A DNA stretch of 64,000 bases. Origin: Owenia fusiformis. Taxonomy: Eukaryota; Annelida; Polychaeta; Sabellida; Oweniidae. The notes under the pieces were generated by a model. It was not told where the DNA came from. It ran no database searches and saw only the letters and a program-made list of their open reading frames with translations. The DNA lies in NCBI GenBank assembly GCA_903813345.2, contig CAIIXF020000001.1, forward strand, positions 33,748,866 to 33,812,865. Reading direction: 5' to 3'. Below, one piece after another: positions 57,211 to 64,000 of this stretch (position 1 is the first letter of the stretch; every line of letters begins with the position of its first letter). The translations under genes and the position numbers were made by a program.

Positions 57211-58650
57211 TTGACCTTTCTATTACAAACAAGCCTTTTCTCGTTAGGAAATTGGTTTTTTCTGACCCTATTGGTAATACTGACCACTCTACTATTTTGA
57301 CCACTCTTCCATTAGTAAGAGACACAAATTAAAGAAAACCATTTGGAAATATGACCAGGCGGATATTGAGGGTATAAATTCCAACATTCGTAATTTTGAC
57401 CTGACTGAACTATTTAATCAGAATAATAGAGATATTAATGTGACAACTGACAGCTTTCACTGTGCCAAAAAGGCTATATTGTAATAGATTCTCCTGTTAA
57501 CTATGCTCTAATATCAACTGTCATAGTGTGAAATATCTCCCGTATCTCCTGTGTTGTAGAGACAACTAGTATAGTTAGTACTATTTTCAACTCTACGAAA
57601 TATGAGCTAATTTGCTGCGTTATATATCTAGGCTAACAAATAGTTTGCCTACCACTCTATTGGACCTATAGAACCAGACATACCCGCCGATTCTATGGAA
57701 AACAGCTTCTTCTGGCCTATTTCAGGATAGACACGTACTATTAAATCAGAGCTTTAAAAACAGCAGATACGCTAACTATACGAATTGACGTCATCGTTTC
57801 TTATTTCTTTAACTTATCTGGCTTATTAATGATTGACAATGCACTGTCAGCGTTAAGTAATTAAACAAACAAAATAAAACTGATAGATTCACTTTATACA
57901 CATTATTTAGTCAGATTTAGTATTAATAGAGATGATTTTTATCATTAACATTTGATGAAATCGATAAATAATATATTAAAAGATGTTTTATTTTCGGATA
58001 TTTGTGTAAAAGGATGGGTAATAATACAGTATTTCCATTCAGTATTGTAATTATCATTTTATATTATGAAGGAGAAAAATATAATCAGCATAATATACTC
58101 TATTATATAGAGATTAATGTAATATAATTAGAAATAAGTGAGATTCAAATATATTATTTGTACATATAATCATTTACCAAATCCGATTATGTCAATAAGA
58201 AAATGTAGCAGGATGTTTTATTCCCGGTGTAATATTCTTTTTTAGAATTATTTGCGCCAATTTATATTTATTCTGTCTTTCCAAAATATTATTTGGTCAT
58301 ATTTATCAATCCAAACTGATGATTGTAGTTTATTTAGAATTTTTTCTATTCAGAAAAATATTATTTTCTAGTATTTTCCAATCTAAACCGAAAATATCAG
58401 ATTACATTGTATTATTTGGGTTCTAAAAAATATTATATGCGATTATTCTCGTCCAACTTGATGTACAATTCATCTGGTTAATCACTTAACCAAACAAAAC
58501 AAAGAATGTACAGCATGGCAGTTAATAGGATCAACCGTTCTACTGGCCTTCTCATCTCAATTATTTACAAATGTCACACATTATTTTGATTGTTCTATTT
58601 CTATTTGAAAAATATTTACAAAATAAATATTTTAGAAGAAAGAAAGAAAT
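57211..58650. other. AT-rich region, no gene seen
   Basis: Very AT-rich after about 57820 with many ATTATTT/AATATTAT words. No repeat boundary or coding motif was recognised. Confidence 0.4.
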
Positions 58651-58654
58651 TTAA

Positions 58655-58990
58655 CTTGATTTAAATTAATGTTAACAATGGAGTAAAAATTGTTAAGAAA
58701 AGTCATCAATTAAAAATCAAAAAATTAACTTTCCAATGAGTTCATCGATTCAATCCAAATTTTAACACAATGTTAATCATAGAATGAGGGACAATATACA
58801 ATCAAATAAATATGAAAAACTTAATTTGCAAATTATTATTTTTGTGGAAATTAGAACAATCGGCTCTAGATATTAATCCATTAACTCTAACAAACGGATT
58901 AGTTATCAGTGAACAAAACTCATTTCATAGAAATTGAAAATAACTTAGGGATTAAAGTATTACTTCTATTGCTCTGACATCAATACATGT
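58655..58990 (+). repeat. ~310 bp dispersed repeat, copy 1
   Basis: AATTAACTTTCCAATGAGTT through AACACAATGTTAATCATA, GGATTAGTTATCAGTG and TATTGCTCTGACATCA. Copy 2 is at about 59225-59522 and a partial copy at about 60160-60226. Copies are diverged (roughly 80-85% by eye). Confidence 0.72.
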
Positions 58991-59224
58991 ATGTGAATGT
59001 TGAAAATCTGCATGATTTTGAAAGAATAGTTGGCCAAGGGGAGGGAATCGTTACTTGTTAAGTACGGGCCTGTTTAAAATGCGTCATGTATTAAGCTAAA
59101 ATTTGAGCAGTTCTGTGTCAAGACTATTTTTGTGGTTTGCAAAGTGAATACAGGTGGTTGTTTGTGCCTGTGTAAGAGGGGGCCTTAAATGTTGTTTGTT
59201 GTAAACTTAATGTGGCACAGAAAC
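58990..59224. other. Transposon-end-like CTGGCCAAGGGG / ACGGGCCTG segment
   Basis: CTGCATGATTTTGAAAGAAT...GGCCAAGGGGAGG...GTACGGGCCTG (about 59008-59072) is a diverged match to 50328-50405 in M3. Confidence 0.5.
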
Positions 59225-59522
59225 AATGGAGTAAACATGTCAGGAGACCCATTGATTAAAAATTAGCTTTCCGTTGAGTCAATCAATTAAATCCAAATTT
59301 TAACACAATGTTAATTATAACATTAGGGACATTATGCAATCAAATAATTATGAAAAACTTAGTTTTCAAATTATTTTTGGGGAACTTAGAACTGTTGGCT
59401 GTAGGAAATTAATCCATTACCACTAACAAATGGATTAGTTATCAGTGTTAACGAATCTCATATTAAAGAAATTGAATAATTGGGGATTAAAGTTTAACAT
59501 ATTGCTCTGACATACTGTATGT
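59225..59522 (+). repeat. ~310 bp dispersed repeat, copy 2
   Basis: Direct repeat of 58655-58990 with small deletions. It ends TATTGCTCTGACATACTGTATG. Confidence 0.72.
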
Positions 59523-60631
59523 CAATATGTTATTTACATCAGTTTGTTCTACCATGCTCCAATTTGCTCAAAGTGTAATCATCGCTTTATCAGATGAAAC
59601 ATTAGGAATTAATGTAAAATGTACCCGCTTCTTTATTTTCATTATCAAACAACTAAACATACCGAATCTCGCACCTTTTGAATGTATTATTTGGAAATGG
59701 AAAACAAAGAAAGGTTAATAAAACCATGGGCTTTCAACTAGAAATGGTCCAATTGTAGTAGAAACAAATGTATTACATTATGGACTAATCTGTTGTTTAT
59801 ATCCCTTGTTTATATCTCAGATATTATATTGATAACAAAAAAATGAATTGTAAAATGTGAGAGAATTCAAGTTTTAATTTTGTTTTAGGATGGCTTAACA
59901 CCACTTGTATCATGCAAACTTAATGCATGTTTCCTAATTTATTACCAGAGATTTGTCAGAAGAAATCGGAGCAATACATCCAATATATTACAGGCTCGTA
60001 ATAAGTCTTAGCCCAGAGGATCAATTTTCAAAACATACCAACGGGTCACAATTTATAATTTTGGCCCAAAATCACTTAACAGTGCTCAGATTGGTAAAAC
60101 TATGTAGGACTTTGACAGAGAAGCAATTGAGTTAAATTGTGAGGAAACCCAATGGGAGTAAAAATGTGAGGAAACCCATTGATTAAAAATTAACTTTCCG
60201 TTGAGTCAATCAATTAAATCCAAAGGACAGGTCCATTTAACAGACTATTGGTCCACTTAGACTTTTTCCAAAAAACTCATTCTTCCATTTACTTTTAAAA
60301 CCGATTGCAAGTTGTAGATAAACCTTTTTTCTTGAAATGTGCAATTTCAAAAAGTGGCATTAGTTTTCAGATTCTTTGAAATATTGGCAGTAAGAATCAC
60401 TATCACAAGACTGTCTGAACATGGATACACACTATGTTTACCATCAAAATAATATCAAAACTTATCATTACATAGAATTTATTATATGGAACATGACACT
60501 GAGGATCTGGAGTTTGGGTAATGTGAGACATGAGTTGCTACTTTTTGAATCTCATATTCAATATTCTTTCTTTAAAACCTCATATTTAATATTTTTGGAG
60601 TGGTAATTCAATTATTTACCTATTTGTTTTT
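59523..60631. other. No supported gene; partial repeat copies
   Basis: Open frames at 59527, 59953 and 60421 (60-63 codons) have no motif I know. About 59990-60130 is a very diverged match to the GCTTTTTCACAATTTTGGC...GAAATTCTCAGAATGG segment at 50270-50330. About 60160-60226 is a third piece of the ~310 bp repeat. Confidence 0.4.
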
Positions 60632-60897
60632 ATTTATCCCATAGTTGGGCTCTGTTCCGCTCTATTAGGTTACATGAAAACATATTTATGATATTTTGCA
60701 AATGCGTGGAAAAAGTGATATCTGTGGAATACGGCAAATATTTCACAGATATCACCTTTTGCCAGGGATTTGAAAACTACCACCAATATGATGTGTTTTG
60801 TTACATAGTGATTTCATGACATCACGGGGATGAATGAATAAAAAGATGTTGTTTTGATATGTTTTGTTTAGTTTTATAGGTGAACTATGGGATAAAT
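60632..60897. mobile_element. TTTATCCCATAGTT inverted-repeat MITE
   Basis: TTTATCCCATAGTT and AACTATGGGATAAA bounded by TA on each side. The interior has a second hairpin, AAGTGATATCTGTG paired with CACAGATATCACCTT (60714-60766). It is immediately followed by GAACATCCTATGAATG. Confidence 0.7.
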
Positions 60898-61050
60898 AGA
60901 ACATCCTATGAATGTTCGTGATATCGTGTTAATCCACTCATTGATATCAATATCTACGCTAATTGGCGATACTAACTTGGCAAGATATTGATATCAACTC
61001 GGAGATAAAGATAAAATCATTTAAAATCATATGATATCCTAAACATATCC
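60898..61050. repeat. GATATC palindromic repeat, copy 1
   Basis: GAACATCCTATGAATGTTCG...CATTGATATCAATATC...AAGATATTGATATCAACTCG...AAAATCATATGATATCC: an imperfect hairpin of ~150 bp related to 61827-61977. Confidence 0.6.
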
Positions 61051-61556
61051 TTTACTGTGCCACAACCTTTTCATATGTTATATTTTGGCACAGGCCATCA
61101 TTAATTTTCCTTGAATTCATGCTTCTGTTCCTCGTTTTAGAAATGAGAGGAAATCTTTGATTTTCCTTGTATTTGAGTTGCTTAAATGTTGCCCTGTTAT
61201 GTGATAAAAGTCAATAGTATCCACTACAGTCACAGTTGAAATGTACCCATTGCTAGCCCAGAACCTACCAAAAATAGCATTTGCATTTTGCCAATATTGC
61301 CCTATGTGCTTTTCCATGAAAATAGTTTTAATTGTATCTTTTCTTCAGTATTTCATATATTACATTTTAATATATTTAAATTGGTTTATATTTATATATT
61401 ATTTACTTAGACAGCAATAAATAAAGAATTTTTTGTAAAAACACCAAAAATGGTATATGATCTTTAAATGACTGTTATGTGAACATCAAAGCTCAAAATT
61501 CGCTGAAATTGTAATTTTATAAAGCACAAATGATTTTTCTTCAATGATATACATTA
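61051..61556. other. No recognised feature
   Basis: AT-rich sequence between the two MITE/palindrome pairs. The minus-strand 66-codon open frame at 61117 has no recognised motif. Confidence 0.35.
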
Positions 61557-61824
61557 TTATCCTACACTTAGTGTACTAAATGTATAATAACATGAAAAAA
61601 TAAATTTAATATTTATTGTCAAAATGAATATCCGGAGGATATCGTAACGATATACTCCGGGCGGAGGATATCGTGACGATATACTCCGGAAAACCCAATA
61701 TGCGGAGGATATTGTGACGATATACTCCGCTTGTTGATTTCCCGCCAAATTGACTCTATTTGGCATGGAATTAATTTTACAATGATATTATACATTCAGT
61801 ACACTCCTTGTAAGTGTAGGATAA
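61557..61824. mobile_element. TTATCCTACACTTA inverted-repeat MITE with three internal palindromes
   Basis: Terminal repeats of about 40 bp (TTATCCTACACTTA...GTGTACTAAATGTATAAT on the left, matched at 61780-61824) are bordered by TA. The middle carries three near-perfect palindromes of the form CGGAGGATATCGTGACGATATACTCCG (split here as CGGAGGATATCGT and ACGATATACTCCG) at 61632-61660, 61662-61688 and 61702-61730. Confidence 0.78.
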
Positions 61825-61826
61825 TA

Positions 61827-61977
61827 AGAACATCCTATGATTTTTTCAGAATATCATTTTAATCTACTCGGTGATATTGATATATGCACTCGTTCGCTTC
61901 GCTCTCTCGTGCAGATATCAATATCACCTCGTAGATAAAAATGATATTCCTCAAAATCATAGGATATCCTATAATTA
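61827..61977. repeat. GATATC palindromic repeat, copy 2
   Basis: GAACATCCTATGATTTTTTC...CGGTGATATTGATAT...GCACTCGTTCGCTTCGCTCT...GATATCAATATCACC...AAAATCATAGGATATCC. The arms of about 60 bp pair well; the loop is the GTTCGCTTCGCTCTCTCG segment. Confidence 0.72.
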
Positions 61978-62239
61978 TCAGATATCTTTGGGGGCTAAAA
62001 AGGGCCCTTATTGACACCCATCCTTTAATCCCCCTAAAATTGCCCATATGGGGATTTATTCTCTAGATTTTCTTGTAATTGCCCGTGAGAATTTATTAAG
62101 AATATCTTTTCCATTCACATGTCTTATCAGTCACAATCACAATTAAGCCAATTGCTTTCATTTCTTGTATTAGAAAATGGCAAAATGTTGACAAAAATAG
62201 CATTTCTCAAAGTTGACCTTTAAACCACCCTAATGTCAA
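61978..62239. other. No recognised feature
   Basis: AT-rich linker. No repeat match or coding motif was found. Confidence 0.35.
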
Positions 62240-62372
62240 GGGGGGGGGTGTATAGGGATATTGTATATCGTATAAGAGGGTGAAAATTTATCGTATATGG
62301 TATGAGAGGTGTAAAAAATATGGTATATGGTATAATAGAAAATATATGGTATCTAGAATTAAAGAAGGCTAA
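62240..62372 (+). repeat. GGGGGGGTGTATAGGG / ATCGTATAAGAGGG repeat
   Basis: Direct match to 49995-50145 inside M3, sharing GGGGGGTGTATAGGG, TCGTATAAGAGG, GTGAAAAT and GAATTAAAGAAG. Low-complexity GTATATGGTAT repeats have expanded in this copy. Confidence 0.65.
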
Positions 62373-62607
62373 TTATGAAGAAATTGTACCCTAAAGTTCC
62401 CCATTGTGCCACCTATCTTACTGTTACCATGTTGGAAAAACATGGAAAAGTAGTCTCTCTAATTGGTTCCACATTCCAGGTCAATCGATACTGTAAGTTT
62501 AGAGAAAATCACTCTCAAACTAAGAGTTTTGTGCCCTTTTCATTCAGATTTTCACAGGAGGTGTTAAATACAGTCTCGAATAAGAATCACGCCCGGTGAT
62601 CAGAAGA

Positions 62608-63168
62608 AATGTATGGATAAAAGATCTATTAAAAAAGTGCAGCGCCACCAACGTGCAAATGCCAATGTTTTTGCTATAAATCAAGCAACAGGGGTCTACA
62701 CGACCTGTAATAGATACTTGTAAGTGAAGTAATTATCACAAAACTATTGTCATCATTGGTTTTGTAAAACACGTTACCATAAGTTATATAAAAAGTAATC
62801 AAAAATTGAACGGAGGGGGAGTAATGTGTCTATAAGACATATTATATGAAAAGAGATGTAACTTGACTTTATTTCCAATAACTCCATATATGTCCCCATT
62901 TTTCACTTGTTACTGAGTAACTGAGTTCATTTTCAAGTACTCCCCCCCCCCCGTTCAATTTTAATTATTTTTGATTATGTTTTATCTATTATTTGGAAAA
63001 TTATTTTAAAAAACCGGCAATGAAATTCATTTTATGATAAATAAAAGTCGCTTATATATATTTATTACAGGTTGTGCAGACCATTGTTGCTTGATTTATA
63101 GCAAAAACATTGGCATTTGCAGGTTGGCAATGTGCGCCTTTTTAAATAGATCTTTTATCTTAGAACTC
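62608..63168. mobile_element. Foldback (hairpin) element, ~230 bp arms
   Basis: The left arm (about 62608-62835) and right arm (about 62937-63168) are reverse complements with interruptions. GATAAAAGATCTATT pairs near 63152-63168, GCAAATGCCAATGTTTTTGC near 63104-63123, CTATAAATCAAGCAACA near 63085-63102, and AAAAATTGAACGGAGGGGG with the C-run at 62941-62961. The ~100 bp loop is AT-rich. No duplication was identified. Confidence 0.72.
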
Positions 63169-63309
63169 CATCAGTTCAAAAAACAAGGCACAGACGTGAA
63201 CACTATCGTACCTAAAACACAGCATTGTGGTCTTGTTGACCAAGAAAGCAAGATGGCCACAGAAAAGTTAATCAGCTCAAGAACTTATCACTGTGTAACA
63301 TATGTAAAA

Positions 63310-63756
63310 ATTTGAATGGTTTGGCTGGAAACCTGTAGACAAGTCTTGAAAGTGAAGATTTTAGGACGGAAAATCCAAAATGGCCACCTTAAAATTTACC
63401 CAGAATGCCCAAAAACAAATCAGTTCTTGACGTTGATATGTAGAAACATCCCTGAAAATTTCAGATGAATCCCTCACATGGTTTGGCTGGAAACCTGTAG
63501 ACAAGTCTTGAAAGTGAAGATTTTAGGACGGAAAATCCAAAATGACCACCTTAAGATTTACCCAGAATGCCCAAAAACTAATCAGTTTTTGACGTTGATA
63601 TGTAAAAACATCCCTGAAAATTTCAGATGAATCCCTAAAATGGTTTGGCTGGAAACCTGTAGACAAGCTGAAAAGTGAGACGCCGCCCGCCCGCCGGCCC
63701 GCCGCCCTCCCGTCAAGCTGACTACAATATCGTACCTTTTGTTAGGTACGATAAAA
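63310..63756 (-). mobile_element. Palindrome-headed minisatellite element, GGTACGAT family
   Basis: Read on the minus strand it begins ATCGTACC-TAACAAAA-GGTACGAT (+ 63729-63752). A GC-rich CGGGCGGGCGGCG tract (63677-63716) follows, then nearly three ~161 bp units with AAAATTTTCAGGGATGTTT, GGGCATTCTGGGTAAAT and TCTACAGGTTTCCAGCC. The body units are clearly related to the GTCCCC family. The far end was not identified. Confidence 0.65.
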
Positions 63757-64000
63757 ATTCAAGTAGACCTAACATATATGTATTTCCCTGTGCACTGCGC
63801 CTATTTCCATAAAGGTCAAACCACATGTTTCATGAATGATTTCAAGGCAAAGATGTATTGATGAGAATGAAAACTTCTCTATGTAACTAAAAATAACTTT
63901 CTTTTAAAGGACCACGGATGGTATCAAACAGATTTCAGTCATATATTAGATTTTGGATATTTTCTGAGGATTTGAACAGGTGCATATGTTAGGCCAATGA
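63757..64000. other. No recognised feature to window end
   Basis: Unassigned AT-rich sequence; no coding motif. Confidence 0.35.

Overview
This window looks like intron-dominated, repeat-saturated chromosomal DNA of a marine invertebrate, most likely a mollusc and probably a bivalve. The evidence is its AT-rich composition, short decayed reading frames, eukaryotic splice sites, and repeat styles I associate with bivalve genomes: palindromic heads followed by CCGTCCGTCCG arrays and AAAATGGCGGCCATTTTT minisatellites. The species call is inference; no species-specific sequence was identified. No bacterial operon, CRISPR array or rRNA gene was seen.

The only host gene I can support is a PDE4-type (dunce family) cAMP phosphodiesterase on the + strand. 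Two phase-0 coding exons are visible: 36370-36492 (41 codons) and 40539-40721 (61 codons), separated by a 4,046 bp intron. They encode the C-terminal half of the catalytic domain, including the metal-ligand aspartate in [11 protein letters not shown]. The last codon of the second exon is the invariant pocket glutamine. I found no other PDE4 exon, so the flanking introns appear to exceed 36 kb upstream and 23 kb downstream. The first exon is preceded at 26 bp by the 3' end of a Helitron-like element, and the second is followed at 20 bp by the 5' end of another copy.

Layout. 1-21.2 kb: a 2.48 kb dispersed repeat (464-2943 and 16142-18599, with a 415 bp third piece), a full-length non-autonomous Helitron (2974-3826), a large inverted pair of tandem-repeat blocks (about 7.16-9.19 and 18.60-20.52 kb), a ~175 bp satellite, a LINE 3' fragment, and a fresh 1,241 bp tandem duplication. 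21.4-31.3 kb: a truncated Helitron, then a decayed tyrosine-recombinase (DIRS-like) retroelement split by a 3.17 kb transposon with 6-bp target duplication. That transposon itself carries a Mutator-like element. 31.8-35.2 kb: a Foldback-type element whose ends are tandem 15-bp repeats, with a perfect 9-bp target duplication. 36.4-40.7 kb: PDE4 exons with an intronic minisatellite and two inverted-repeat elements. 40.7-55.5 kb: one Helitron body progressively split by a MITE, a ~2.1 kb palindromic TA-insertion element (itself twice interrupted), and a minus-strand LTR-retrotransposon-like element with a tRNA-Leu-type primer site and a zinc-knuckle ORF, itself hit by four transposons. A second Mutator-like element carries a tRNA-like promoter. 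55.5-64 kb: AT-rich DNA with diverged tandem repeats, clustered GATATC palindromes, a foldback element and a reversed minisatellite element.

Many nested insertions could be delimited because target-site duplications were readable. All family assignments rest on termini, duplications and motifs, not on database searches.
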